48,999 nt of DNA from Kitasatospora phosalacinea (GCF_000716545.1 NZ_JNWZ01000072.1:1-48999); one strand, 5' to 3'. Shown: positions 9,288-17,726, numbered from the stretch's first letter. Translations and numbers: made by a program. The notes: a model not told the origin generated them from the letters alone.

Positions 9288-10259
9288 ATGCGCAAGTCCA
9301 CCCGAGCGTCAGCCGCGCTGCTGGCCGGCCTGCTCACCGCCGGCCTCGCCCTGGTCGACGCCGGCCCGGCGTACGCGGCCAACCCCACCACCATGACCAG
9401 CGGTTTCTACGTCGACCCGGACAACTCCGCGCTGCGCTGGGCCAACGCCAACCCCGGCGACGGCCGCGCCGCGGCGATCCGCTCCGCCATCGCCAACACC
9501 CCCTCGGCCCGCTGGTTCGGCAACTGGAGCGGCGACATCGGCGCGGCCACCGGCGCCTACGTCGGCCGCGCCGACGCCTACGACAAACTGCCCGTCCTGG
9601 TCGCCTACAACATCCCCAACCGGGACGTCTGCGGCGGCCAGTCCGGCGGCGGCGCGGGCAGCCGGGCCGCGTACGACACCTGGATCGCCGCCTTCGCCAG
9701 CGGCATCGGCAACCGCCCGGCGGTGGTCATCCTCGAACCCGACGCGCTCGGCGACCAGAGCTGCCTGACGCCCGCCCAGGTCTCCGACCGCAACGCCATG
9801 CTGAAGAACGCCATCGCGCAGTTCAACGCCAAGGCCCCCAACACCTGGGTGTACCTCGACGCCGGCAACCCCGGCTGGATCAGCGCCTCCACCATGGCGC
9901 AGCACCTCGCCGCCGCCGGGGTCGGCGGGGCCCACGGGTTCTCGCTGAACGTCTCCAACTACTTCACCACCGGCGAGAACACCTCCTACGGCAACGCCGT
10001 CAACAGCGCGCTCGGCGCGTACGGCTACACCAAGCCGTTCGTGGTCGACACCAGCCGCAACGGCAACGGCTCCAACGGCCAGTGGTGCAACCCGGCCGGG
10101 CGCCGGATCGGCACGCCCACCCGGACCGGCGGCGGCGCCGAGATGCTGCTGTGGATCAAGGAGCCGGGCGAGTCCGACGGCAACTGCGGCGTCGGGGCGG
10201 GCTCCTCGGCGGGGCAGTTCCTGCCGGAGGTCGCCTACAAGATGATCTACGGCTACTGA
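9288..10259 (+). CDS. Secreted GH6 endoglucanase (cellulase)
   Basis: 323 aa, ATG at 9288 with ggaggaag 4 nt upstream. The signal peptide covers about residues 1-30 (cleavage near AYA/AN). The protein is then only a GH6 catalytic domain: LVAYNIPNRDVCGG with probable general acid Asp113, VVILEPDALG, YLDAGNPGW, FVVDTSRNGNG and LLWIKEPGESDGNC (Lys291, Glu295). There is no cellulose-binding module. The compact size and shorter active-site loops suggest an endo-acting beta-1,4-glucanase that supplies cello-oligosaccharides outside the cell. The operator upstream links it to the GH1/transporter operon. It is probably cotranscribed with the second GH6 gene. Confidence 0.93.
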   Translation: MRKSTRASAALLAGLLTAGLALVDAGPAYAANPTTMTSGFYVDPDNSALRWANANPGDGRAAAIRSAIANTPSARWFGNWSGDIGAATGAYVGRADAYDKLPVLVAYNIPNRDVCGGQSGGGAGSRAAYDTWIAAFASGIGNRPAVVILEPDALGDQSCLTPAQVSDRNAMLKNAIAQFNAKAPNTWVYLDAGNPGWISASTMAQHLAAAGVGGAHGFSLNVSNYFTTGENTSYGNAVNSALGAYGYTKPFVVDTSRNGNGSNGQWCNPAGRRIGTPTRTGGGAEMLLWIKEPGESDGNCGVGAGSSAGQFLPEVAYKMIYGY

Positions 10260-10299
10260 CGCCGCGCCGGAAGCCCACCGCGCCACCGCGCCACCGGTC

Positions 10300-10326
10300 G
10301 GGCCCGGGGAACCGCTCCCCGGGCCC
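10300..10326 (+). terminator. Hairpin between the two GH6 genes
   Basis: Arms gggcccgggga (10300-10310) and tccccgggccc (10316-10326) are exact reverse complements, with a 5-nt loop and 11-bp stem. It lies in the 102-bp gap between the cellulase genes. It could partly terminate transcription or stabilise the upstream mRNA; no separate promoter for the second gene is evident. Confidence 0.6.
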
Positions 10327-10361
10327 GCCACCCCCGACACCCGCCCCATCGAAGGAACACC

Positions 10362-11654
10362 GTGCGCACTCCCCTGCACCGCGCCGCCCTCCCGGCGAGC
10401 GCCCTCGCACTGCTGATCGCCGGCGCCGTCCCGGCCGCCGCCGCCGAGCCCCGGCCCGCCCCGGCGTCCCACACGCTCGCTCCGGGCACCCGGTTCTACG
10501 TCGACCCCGACAGCGACGCGGCCCGCCAGGCGCTCACCGACCTGAAGCACCACGACCCCGCCGGCGCCAGGGACATGGCGAAGCTGGCCAGTTGGCCCGA
10601 GGCCGCGTGGTTCACCGGCGGCACCCCGGCCGAGGTCGAGTCCCAGGTCCGGGACCTGGTGCGCCGCGCCGAGCGCGCCAAGGCGGTGCCCGTGCTGGTG
10701 GCGTACGACATCCCGCTGCGGGACTGCTCCCAGTACTCCGCCGGTGGCGCCCGGTCGGACGCCGACTACCGGGCCTGGATCGACGCCTTCGCCCGGGGGC
10801 TGGGCCGCAGCAAGGCCGTGGTCGTGCTGGAGCCCGACGGGCTGGCCAACCTCCCGGCCGACTGCGCCCCCGGCGCGGACCCGACCGGCGAGCAGACCGC
10901 CGGCCGGCTCGCCGACCTCAACCACGCGGTCGACGCGCTGGAGCGGCAGCCGAACAGCGTGGTCTACCTGGACGCGGGCAACAGCCACTGGCAGAGCGTC
11001 GGCACCGCGGCGCAGCGCCTGATCGACGCGGGCGTCGACCGCGCCCAGGGCTTCTCGCTGAACGTCTCCAACTACTTCGCCACCGACCGGTCCACCCGCT
11101 ACGGCACCTGGGTCTCGCAGTGCGTGTGGTTCGCCACCAAGGGCCCGGACTGGGCCAGGGGCCACGCCGACTGGTGCGCGAGCCAGTACTACTCCCCCGC
11201 GGCGCCGAACGACGGGCAGCCGGGCGGCGCGGTCGACGTGGAGGACCCGTCCACCTGGCACTGGACCGACCAGTGGTTCCAGCAGAACGTCGGCAGCCCG
11301 TCCGCCGGTGAGCTCGCCCACTTCGTCGTCGACACCAGCCGCAACGGCCGTGGCGACTGGAAGCCCCCGGCGGGCAAGTACAGCGGCGATCCGCAGACCT
11401 GGTGCAACGCCCCCGGCAGCGGGATCGGCGACCGTCCGACCGCGGACACCGGCGTGCCGCTCGCCGACGCCTTCCTGTGGATCAAGACCGTGGGCCAGTC
11501 CGACGGCCAGTGCAACCGCGGCGTCCCGGGCGGCACCGTCGACCCCGAGTACGGCGTCGTCGACCCGGCCGCCGGCGCGTGGTGGCCCGAGCAGGCCGGG
11601 TCCCTGGTGCGCAACGCCAGTCCGGCGCTGACCTTCAACCCCGCCCGGCACTGA
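10362..11654 (+). CDS. Secreted GH6 cellulase, cellobiohydrolase-like
   Basis: 430 aa, GTG start at 10362 with gaagga 5 nt upstream. The signal peptide ends near AAAA/EP at about residue 28. The GH6 motifs are clear: VLVAYDIPLRDCSQ, VVLEPDGLANLP, YLDAGNSHW, GFSLNVSNYF, FVVDTSRNGRG and FLWIKTVGQSDGQC. Compared with the upstream paralogue it has long insertions around the DWCASQYYSPAAPNDG region and near the C-terminus. Such loops enclose the active site in exo-acting members, so it is more likely a cellobiohydrolase; this is an inference. The position of the paralogue's Glu295 is Gln here. No carbohydrate-binding module is present. Confidence 0.9.
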   Translation: MRTPLHRAALPASALALLIAGAVPAAAAEPRPAPASHTLAPGTRFYVDPDSDAARQALTDLKHHDPAGARDMAKLASWPEAAWFTGGTPAEVESQVRDLVRRAERAKAVPVLVAYDIPLRDCSQYSAGGARSDADYRAWIDAFARGLGRSKAVVVLEPDGLANLPADCAPGADPTGEQTAGRLADLNHAVDALERQPNSVVYLDAGNSHWQSVGTAAQRLIDAGVDRAQGFSLNVSNYFATDRSTRYGTWVSQCVWFATKGPDWARGHADWCASQYYSPAAPNDGQPGGAVDVEDPSTWHWTDQWFQQNVGSPSAGELAHFVVDTSRNGRGDWKPPAGKYSGDPQTWCNAPGSGIGDRPTADTGVPLADAFLWIKTVGQSDGQCNRGVPGGTVDPEYGVVDPAAGAWWPEQAGSLVRNASPALTFNPARH

Positions 11655-11667
11655 CCGGCCCCGTTGC

Positions 11668-11715
11668 ACGGCCGGTCGCCGCCCCTTCCCGCCCGGAGGG
11701 ACGGCGACCGGCCGT
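11668..11715 (+). terminator. Terminator hairpin after the GH6 genes
   Basis: acggccggtcgccg (11668-11681) pairs exactly with cggcgaccggccgt (11702-11715): a 14-bp stem with a 20-nt loop, starting 14 bp after the stop codon. Confidence 0.8.
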
Positions 11716-11750
11716 ATCCCTTCGCGGGCCCGTGCCCGCCGCCCGGCGGC

Positions 11751-11960
11751 CTACCGCCCGCAGAGCCGGGCGGGCGTTTCCGGCGGCCGGGCGAGCACCT
11801 CGGAGAACGCCGGCCCGGCGGCACCGATCAGCACGGTGTCGTCGCCCAGCTCGCCGACCCGCAGGCGCAGCCGTTCCCGGACGGCGGCCGGCGCGTTGGT
11901 GTTGATCCGGCTGCGGACCTGGGCCGGCGCCGAGCCGGCCCCGACCCGGTGCAGGGCGGC
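11751..11960 (-). pseudogene. C-terminal remnant of a ROK-family-like regulator
   Basis: Reading leftward to TAG at 11751-11753, the frame gives about 70 residues including INTNAPAAVRERL, GELGDDTVLIGAAGPAFSEV and LARPPETP. The ELGDD(A/T)VLIGAA..AF..LLA pattern is the usual C-terminus of ROK (NagC/XylR) repressors and sugar kinases, as I remember the family. Upstream in frame there is no start codon and no recognisable ROK helix-turn-helix or kinase domain; the frame soon becomes low-complexity. I read it as the tail of a deleted gene. It is preceded by an intact-looking operator/promoter at 12074-12102. The 470-bp stretch 11655-12124 holds nothing else I can call except the terminator. Confidence 0.45.
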
Positions 11961-12073
11961 GCGCGGTGACGTCCCCCAGGTCGGCGGCGGGTCCCGGTCC
12001 GTGGGCTCACCCTCAGGAGCGCGGACCGGGAGCCGCCGGAGGTGCGCCGAAGGACAGGCGGCACCGACACCCG

Positions 12074-12102
12074 AATGTTAGCGCTCACAAAAAGCCTGTC
12101 AA
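12074..12102 (-). promoter_or_regulatory. Operator-containing promoter facing the ROK remnant
   Basis: On the minus strand TTGACA (12102-12097) is followed, 17 nt on, by AACATT. TGTTAGCGCTCACA (12076-12089) lies within the spacer and -10 area and differs by one base from the perfect palindrome TGTTAGCGCTAACA found before the GH43 gene at 17673-17686. The layout is the same as in that GH43 promoter, so the same LacI-type regulator probably binds here. Confidence 0.6.
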
Positions 12103-12124
12103 GATTCCCGTGGGTCGGCCGGGC

Positions 12125-13009
12125 TCAGTGCCGCTGCCGGAACGGGGCGAGGGTGGCGCGCACGAGGTCGGCGGCGCCCCAGTCGGGGTCGAACTGGGCG
12201 ATCACGGCCAGGTGCTGGCGCAGTTGGAGGATCGGCGCGCGTGCGCGCCAGTCGCGGTCGAGCCCGGTCAGTTCGGTGTAGCGCTCGAAGAACACGTGCG
12301 CCTCGGGCGGCGGCGCCGTCGTCCACAGGTGGGCCAGATCGACCTCGGCCCACGTGTACGACACTGCCGGGTCGATCAGCGCGGGCCGCCCGTCGGAGGC
12401 GGCCATGACGTTCGACGCCCACAGGTCGCCGTGCGTCAGGCAGGCGGGCCCGGCCGGCAGCAGTTCGGGCAGCCGGTCGCACAGCCGCTCCAGCGCCGCC
12501 CGGTCCGCGGCGTCGAGCGCCTCCCGGACGCGGCGTTCGCCGAGCCAGCGCAGCAGGCGGTGCCGGGCGAAGAACTCGAAGCCGTCGTCGTGCCAGGTGT
12601 TGACCTGCCGGCGGCGGCCCAGCCAGTTGTCCCGGTGCCAGCCGAACCGGGGGTGCCGCGTGGTGGTGTGCAGGCGGGCGAGCTCGTGCGCGAGCCGCTC
12701 CCAGAAGGGCTCGGAGGCCGGGCGGGGTCGCAGCACCGACAGCACGAGCACGTCGCGGTCCGCGAGGACGACCTCGGGGGTGGCGAGGCCGCCCGCCTCG
12801 CGCAGCGCGGTGAGCCCTTCGGCCTCCGCGGCGAAGGCGCCGTCCGGCGGCGGCCCGCCGAACGCCTTGACGAACACCGACGTGCCGTCGGCGCGGCGCG
12901 CGAGTCCGGCGACCGCGGCGAGTCCCCCGGCGACCGGCTCGACCGCGACGACGTCGGTCAGTCCGGCCGCGTGCAGGCGTTCGCGCAGGAAGGGCATCGG
13001 GTCCGTCAC
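12125..13009 (-). CDS. Fructosamine/ketosamine-3-kinase family protein
   Basis: 294 aa, GTG at 13009 with aggag 7 nt upstream; an ATG at 12997 lacks this site. Family features: FVKAFGG near the N-terminal lobe, LHTTTRHPRFGWHRDNWLG, VNTWHDDGFEFFARHRL, and the kinase core LTHGDLWASNVM (catalytic Asp) with ALIDPAVSYTWAEVDLAHL (metal-binding Asp). The fold is aminoglycoside-phosphotransferase-like. Members phosphorylate sugars attached to lysines or free ketosamines, starting protein deglycation; the substrate here is unknown. It stands alone, downstream of the second LacI gene in the same direction with a 142-bp gap, so cotranscription is possible. Confidence 0.85.
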   Translation of the reverse strand: MTDPMPFLRERLHAAGLTDVVAVEPVAGGLAAVAGLARRADGTSVFVKAFGGPPPDGAFAAEAEGLTALREAGGLATPEVVLADRDVLVLSVLRPRPASEPFWERLAHELARLHTTTRHPRFGWHRDNWLGRRRQVNTWHDDGFEFFARHRLLRWLGERRVREALDAADRAALERLCDRLPELLPAGPACLTHGDLWASNVMAASDGRPALIDPAVSYTWAEVDLAHLWTTAPPPEAHVFFERYTELTGLDRDWRARAPILQLRQHLAVIAQFDPDWGAADLVRATLAPFRQRH

Positions 13010-13151
13010 GGGTGTGCTCCTGTCGTGGTCGGCGTCGACGGCGGTGGCTCCGGGCCCGGACGTCGGCGGGGCGGACGCCCGGCACGGCGGCAGTGGCCCG
13101 GACGCACCGGTCGGACGGCGGGGCTTCGAGCGCGACCGCGGGGGCGTCGGG

Positions 13152-14300
13152 CTACCGGTTCGGCCCCGCTCCCGCCGCGCCGGCTCCCGGCGCACCCGCG
13201 CCGGGCCCGCCCGCTCCCGTCGCGTCCGAGAACAGCGCGGCCGCGCTGCCCACGCCCGCACCGGGCCGCCGTCCGCCCGCCGTGCTCGCCCTGACCACCA
13301 GCTCCGGCCGGACGCTCACGTGGGCGAGCGGGGCGGCCGGCTCGTCGATCAGCCGCAGCAGCATGCCGATCCCCTCCCGGCCGACGGCGGTGAAGTCCTG
13401 CCGGACGGTGGTCAGCGGCGGCGTGAGGTAGGCGCCCTCGGGGAGGTCGTCGAAGCCCGCCACCGCGACGTCCTGCGGGATCCGCACCCCGGCCTCGTGC
13501 AGCGCGTGGACGACCCCGAGGGCCATGTGGTCGTTGGCGGCGAACACCGCCGTCGGCCGGGAGCGGGCCCCGCGGCGGAAGACCTCCGCCACCTTCCGGC
13601 CGGCCGCGTGGCCCGAGGCGGGGCTCCAGTCGCCCGGCAGGTGCGGGGGCACCGGCAGCCCGGCCGCCTCCAGCGCGGTGCGCCAGCCCTGGAGGCGGCC
13701 CTCCGCCTCGATCCACTCGCCGGGCCCGGCCACGTGCCAGATCCGGGTGTGGCCCAGCGACAGCAGGTGCTCGGTGACCGCCCGTGCCCCGGCGAACTGG
13801 TCGACTGCCACGCCCGGCAGGTCGAGGTCGTGGCCGCCCTCCACCGTCACGATCGGGAACGGCTGGGGCAGCCGGGCCAGCGCCGCCACGGCGTGCCGGT
13901 GCGGCGTCATCACCACCACGCCGTCCACCCCCCAACTGCCCAGCCGCTCCAGGGCCTTGCCCAGGGCGTGCTCGGTCAGCTCCTCCAGGCCGACCGACGC
14001 CACCAGGTAGTCCTCCCGCCGCGCCGCCCGTTCCAGGCCCGCCAGGATGCTGGCCGGACCGAACAGCGTCGTGTTGGCCGCCACCACCCCGATCGTCCGG
14101 CTGCGCCGGGTCACCAGCGTCCGGGCCGCCGAGTTCGGCCGGTAGCCCAGTTCGGCGATCGCCTGCAGCACCCGCTCCTTGGTGGCCCCGCGCACGTTGG
14201 GGTGGTCGCTGAGCACCCGGGAGACCGTCTGGTGGGACACCCCGGCGACCTGGGCGACGTCTGCCATCGTCGGCGGTCGCCGCTCACCGGTCTCTGCCAT
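13152..14300 (-). CDS. LacI-family transcriptional regulator (arabinan/xylan branch)
   Basis: 382 aa, ATG at 14300 with gggaga 5 nt upstream. The N-terminal helix-turn-helix is TMADVAQVAGVSHQTVSRVL with hinge RPNSAARTLVTRRS. The sensor domain ends with VFAANDHMALGVVHALHE and VAGFDDLPEGAYLTPPLTTV. The C-terminal 30 residues are a Gly/Ala/Pro-rich tail (GAGGPGAGAPGAG) not normal for the family. Its recognition helix differs from that of the regulator at 7916-8983 (HQTVSRV versus RTAASRV), in line with a different operator. It is adjacent to the GH43 gene whose promoter contains TGTTAGCGCTAACA, so I infer it binds that site. Confidence 0.88.
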   Translation of the reverse strand: MAETGERRPPTMADVAQVAGVSHQTVSRVLSDHPNVRGATKERVLQAIAELGYRPNSAARTLVTRRSRTIGVVAANTTLFGPASILAGLERAARREDYLVASVGLEELTEHALGKALERLGSWGVDGVVVMTPHRHAVAALARLPQPFPIVTVEGGHDLDLPGVAVDQFAGARAVTEHLLSLGHTRIWHVAGPGEWIEAEGRLQGWRTALEAAGLPVPPHLPGDWSPASGHAAGRKVAEVFRRGARSRPTAVFAANDHMALGVVHALHEAGVRIPQDVAVAGFDDLPEGAYLTPPLTTVRQDFTAVGREGIGMLLRLIDEPAAPLAHVSVRPELVVRASTAGGRRPGAGVGSAAALFSDATGAGGPGAGAPGAGAAGAGPNR

Positions 14301-14532
14301 GGTTCTCCCGTCCCGCCCGGCCCAGGCCGGGCCAACTAACCCGGCGTCCACCCTACTGGCCCTCCGCGCCGGGTGTCCCGCGCCTTCCCGGCGGACGTCT
14401 GACGGTGCGCCGGGAACCGGCGGCGCCCGGCCCGGAACGCGGCCGCCGGCCGGACGGGGTGCGTCCGGCCGGCGGTCGGGGCCCGGCGGCTGGCAGCGGC
14501 CCGGGCGTGCTGCCCGGGCCGCCGGGCGGGCC

Positions 14533-17500
14533 CTACGGGCGGTCGGTGACCGCCAGGGCGGCGCACTGGCCGGTCGCGCCCCGGGAGGTGTGGTTCACCG
14601 CTCCGCCGTCGACGGGCGCGGGGTCGTTCCCGGTGCAGTCCAGGACGCCGTCGACGCCGTTGCCGGAGACCAGCGGCGCGCTCCCGGTGTTCCGGGCGAG
14701 GTTCAGCGACCTGGCGAAGGCGTTGCCGACCAGGCTGATCCGGCCGGTGGTGCCGGAGAGCGTCGCGTTCCCCTCGAAGGTGCTGTCCTCGGCCACCACG
14801 GTGTTCCCCCGGTGGACGTTCAGCGGCCCGCGGACGGTGCTGTCGACCACGACCAGGACGGCCGTGTCGTCGACCACCGTGACGGTGCCGACCTCCGCGC
14901 CCTTCACGCAGGTCGTCCCGCCGGAGACGACCAGGGCGCTGCGGCTCCGCCCGGTGACGGTGCGGGTGCACTTCGGCACCACGTCCACGGTCGCGGTGCC
15001 GGTGGCACTGCGGTTGCCCGCCCGGTCGGTGGCCCGGTAGGCCAGGGTGTGCCGGCCCGGCGCGCCGACGGCGACGGTGCCGGTGTACGGCCGCCAGTCC
15101 CCGCCGTCCGGGGCGTACTCCAGCGCGCCGGGGCCGGAGCCGGTGTCCGCGCCGGTCAGGGTGAGGGCCGCGGAGCCCTCGTACAGGTGGCCCAGGGTGG
15201 GTTCGGACAGGTGCGCGGCGACGGTCGGGGCGGTGGAGTCCCGCTTCACCGCGAGGCGGGCCTCCTCGCTGGTGTTGCCGGCGCTGTCGGTCGCCCGGTA
15301 GCCGAACGCGGTGCTGCCCTCGGGCAGTTGGACCGGGGTGTGGTAGGGCTGCCAGACGCCTTCGCCGAGGCGGTACTCGATGCCGGCGACCCCGGAGTCG
15401 TCGGTGGCGGACAGCTCGACGGCCACCGGGCCGGTGAACCAGCCGTCCTGTCCGTCGGGCGCGGCGGGGGTGGTGCGCGCCGTGACGGCGGGGGCGGTGC
15501 GGTCGAAGCCGAAGCGCCAGTCGTCGACGTCGAACAGTTCGCCGGTGCCGGGGCCCTGGGCGACGAAGAAGACGTCGTGCACGCCGGTCACCCGGGTGGT
15601 GAGGTCGGTGCGGACCTCGGTCCAGGCGCCGGTGGACGAGGCGGGCACGGTCAGCGTGCCGACGGGGGTGCCGGAGGCGTCCGGACCGTCGAGGCGGACC
15701 TGGATCCGGCCGCCGGCCTTCGGCAGCACGTCGGCGGCCAGGGTGGTGGCGCCGTCCGGGCCGAAGTCGACGCCGGCCAGCGAGGTCCACTCGCCGTCGT
15801 GGACGTTGGTGAGCTTCTGCTCGCCGGTGGTGTCGGTGCCGGTCGGCAGCACCCGGATGCCGGACGAGGGCGCGTAGGCGTCCTGGATGCCGGAGTCCCA
15901 GGCGATCGTCTCGGCCTCGATCCGCCGGTGCGCGTCGAGCGTCCCCTGCTGGGACGGGCCGCGGTAGGTGCCGGTGATCGGCGCGATGGCGCCGTCGGCG
16001 TTGACCGTCACCTTGTCGATGTGGGTGGACCGGTAGCCGTGGGGCTTGTCGAGGGAGCCGCCGGCGACCAGCGCCGACTGCACCGTCTGGGTGTGGTAGG
16101 TGATGTAGGTCTGGCCCTTGAACTCGAACATCGCGTGGTGGTTGTTGCCGCCCGCGCCGAAGAAGGAGCCGGGGTTGTCGAGGATCTGGCCCTGGTAGGT
16201 GAAGGGGCCCATCGGGCTGTCGGACACCATGTAGGCGATGTTGCCGTAGCCGATGGTGTGGCCGTCGATGGTGCTGGAGTGGCTGAAGTTGGTGCAGTAG
16301 CTGTAGTAGTACTTGCCGTTGATCTTGTTGATCCCGGAGTCCTCGAACACCGCGGGCGCGTCGATGGTCGCGGCCGCGCCGACCGTGCTGGTCATGTCGT
16401 CGCCCAGCTTGATCACCCGGGTGCTCCTCGGGTGGTCGGTCCCGCCGTTGGGCACGCCGCCGCCGAAGTAGAGGTACGCGGAGCCGTCGTCGTCGACCAG
16501 GACCGCCGGGTCGAACATCCACACCACGCCGGCGGTTCCGGGCGTCGCGCCGCTCACCAGCGGCTTGCCGATCGGGTCGGTCCACGGGCCGACGGGCGAG
16601 TCGGAGGTCAGGACGCCGATGCCGCCGCCGCTGTTGGCGAAGTAGAGGAAGAACTTCTCCTTCCCGTCGACCGTCCGGTGCGCGGCGGCCGGGGCCCAGG
16701 AGTTGGAGGCCCACGTCGCGGCACCCGGCGCGCCCGCGACCTTGACCTGGCCCTCGTTGGTCCAGTTGACCAGGTCGGCGGAGGAGATGACGGTGAGCGT
16801 CTTGATCTGCCCGTAGCCGTTGTCCTTGATGTTGCCCGCGTCGTCGTACTCGTAGGACTGCGTGACGCCGCCGTTCGCGTCGTAGGCCGATCCGTCCGAG
16901 GTCATGTACTCGTACACGCGCCCGTCGTAGACCATCGCCCACGGGTCGGCCCCGTACTGGTAGTCCATCAGGGGGTTGGCGTTGCCGACGGTCTTGGCCG
17001 GCGCGGCGTGGCCGGCCGGGTGGGCCGCCGAGGAGTCCGCCTCCGTCAGGGAGACGTCGTCGGCCTCGAAGTCCATGAGGTTGGCGTGGGGGGCGCTCGC
17101 CGGGTCCTGGACCCAGGGCGTCTCCAGGAAGAGCTGCGCGGTGCTGACGTCCTGTCCGGCCGGGACGGTGAACGTGCCGCGGACGAGCCCCCACTGGCCG
17201 CGGGGCACCGTCACCGTGCCGAGGTTGGTGTAGGTGGCGCCGCCGTAGTGCATGGTGGCGAAGAACTGCTTGGCCGCCGGGGCCGCGGGGTCGTCGTACT
17301 TCACCCGGGCCGTGACGGTGTAGCTCCGGCCGGCCTTCACCTTGCCGGAGACGTCCTGCATCGGTCCGGAGCCGGTGGTCCTGCGGCCGGTGACGAGCAC
17401 GGCGGCGGATCCGGAGTAGGCGTCGGCGGTGATCGACAGCGCCGCGCCGTCGGTGGGGTTCCCGTGGTTGGCCGACCAGTTGGCGAGGCCGCTCTCGAAG

Positions 17501-17637
17501 CCGCCGTTGACGACGAGTTCCGGGGCGGCCGCCTGGGCGGGCACCGCCGCGGCGACCAGGCCGGGGGTCAGCAGGGCGGCGGCCGTCGCGATCGCCGCGG
17601 TTCTCCGCCGGGTGGCCCTGAGCCAGCGTCTGTACAT
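14533..17637 (-). CDS. Large modular secreted GH43 hydrolase (arabinan/arabinoxylan-acting)
   Basis: 1034 aa. I place the start at ATG 17637, which has aagga 5 nt upstream; ATG 17643 is in frame but has no spaced ribosome site. Order: signal peptide (1-36); CBM4/9-like module (38-200, starting LVVNGGFESGLANWS); GH43 catalytic domain (about 220-560) with base Asp231 in GADPWAMV, Asp377 in MFDPAVLVDDDG and acid Glu432 in PAVFEDSG; CBM6-like module (572-712, starting RRIEAETIAWDSG); two OmpL47/Ig-like repeats (735-795 and 820-886, each ending YRATD.AGN.S); and a repetitive beta-helix-like C-terminus. It probably releases arabinose or arabino-oligosaccharides outside the cell. The exact substrate cannot be read from sequence. 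Confidence 0.87.
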   Translation of the reverse strand: MYRRWLRATRRRTAAIATAAALLTPGLVAAAVPAQAAAPELVVNGGFESGLANWSANHGNPTDGAALSITADAYSGSAAVLVTGRRTTGSGPMQDVSGKVKAGRSYTVTARVKYDDPAAPAAKQFFATMHYGGATYTNLGTVTVPRGQWGLVRGTFTVPAGQDVSTAQLFLETPWVQDPASAPHANLMDFEADDVSLTEADSSAAHPAGHAAPAKTVGNANPLMDYQYGADPWAMVYDGRVYEYMTSDGSAYDANGGVTQSYEYDDAGNIKDNGYGQIKTLTVISSADLVNWTNEGQVKVAGAPGAATWASNSWAPAAAHRTVDGKEKFFLYFANSGGGIGVLTSDSPVGPWTDPIGKPLVSGATPGTAGVVWMFDPAVLVDDDGSAYLYFGGGVPNGGTDHPRSTRVIKLGDDMTSTVGAAATIDAPAVFEDSGINKINGKYYYSYCTNFSHSSTIDGHTIGYGNIAYMVSDSPMGPFTYQGQILDNPGSFFGAGGNNHHAMFEFKGQTYITYHTQTVQSALVAGGSLDKPHGYRSTHIDKVTVNADGAIAPITGTYRGPSQQGTLDAHRRIEAETIAWDSGIQDAYAPSSGIRVLPTGTDTTGEQKLTNVHDGEWTSLAGVDFGPDGATTLAADVLPKAGGRIQVRLDGPDASGTPVGTLTVPASSTGAWTEVRTDLTTRVTGVHDVFFVAQGPGTGELFDVDDWRFGFDRTAPAVTARTTPAAPDGQDGWFTGPVAVELSATDDSGVAGIEYRLGEGVWQPYHTPVQLPEGSTAFGYRATDSAGNTSEEARLAVKRDSTAPTVAAHLSEPTLGHLYEGSAALTLTGADTGSGPGALEYAPDGGDWRPYTGTVAVGAPGRHTLAYRATDRAGNRSATGTATVDVVPKCTRTVTGRSRSALVVSGGTTCVKGAEVGTVTVVDDTAVLVVVDSTVRGPLNVHRGNTVVAEDSTFEGNATLSGTTGRISLVGNAFARSLNLARNTGSAPLVSGNGVDGVLDCTGNDPAPVDGGAVNHTSRGATGQCAALAVTDRP

Positions 17638-17668
17638 GGACATCCTTGGGTGGAGGGATCGGCCCCCC

Positions 17669-17697
17669 ATGTTGTTAGCGCTAACAAAACCTGTCAA
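17669..17697 (-). promoter_or_regulatory. GH43 promoter with embedded LacI-type operator
   Basis: Minus-strand TTGACA (17697-17692), 17-nt spacer, CAACAT (17674-17669). The perfect 16-bp palindrome TTGTTAGCGCTAACAA (17672-17687) occupies the spacer and reaches the -10, so repressor and RNA polymerase would compete directly. Confidence 0.78.
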
Positions 17698-17726
17698 GCC
17701 TCGTAACAGGACGCCCGGGCCGCAGA

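Noticed and set aside
9309..11669. Open frame running opposite both GH6 genes
   Set aside because: It spans two real genes and the hairpin between them, and its translation has no recognisable motif.
11828..12088. Small minus-strand ORF starting at the ATG in the 12076-12089 operator
   Set aside because: Its start lies within the operator/-10 region, it has no ribosome site, and its Arg/Pro-rich translation is out of frame with the recognisable ROK-type residues.
14301..14351. Upstream start for the second LacI regulator
   Set aside because: The ATG at 14300 has a good ribosome site and gives the usual short N-terminus before the helix-turn-helix.
17638..17697. Upstream start for the modular GH43 at 17697
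   Set aside because: That ATG lies inside the -35/operator region, and the added residues would precede a normal signal peptide.
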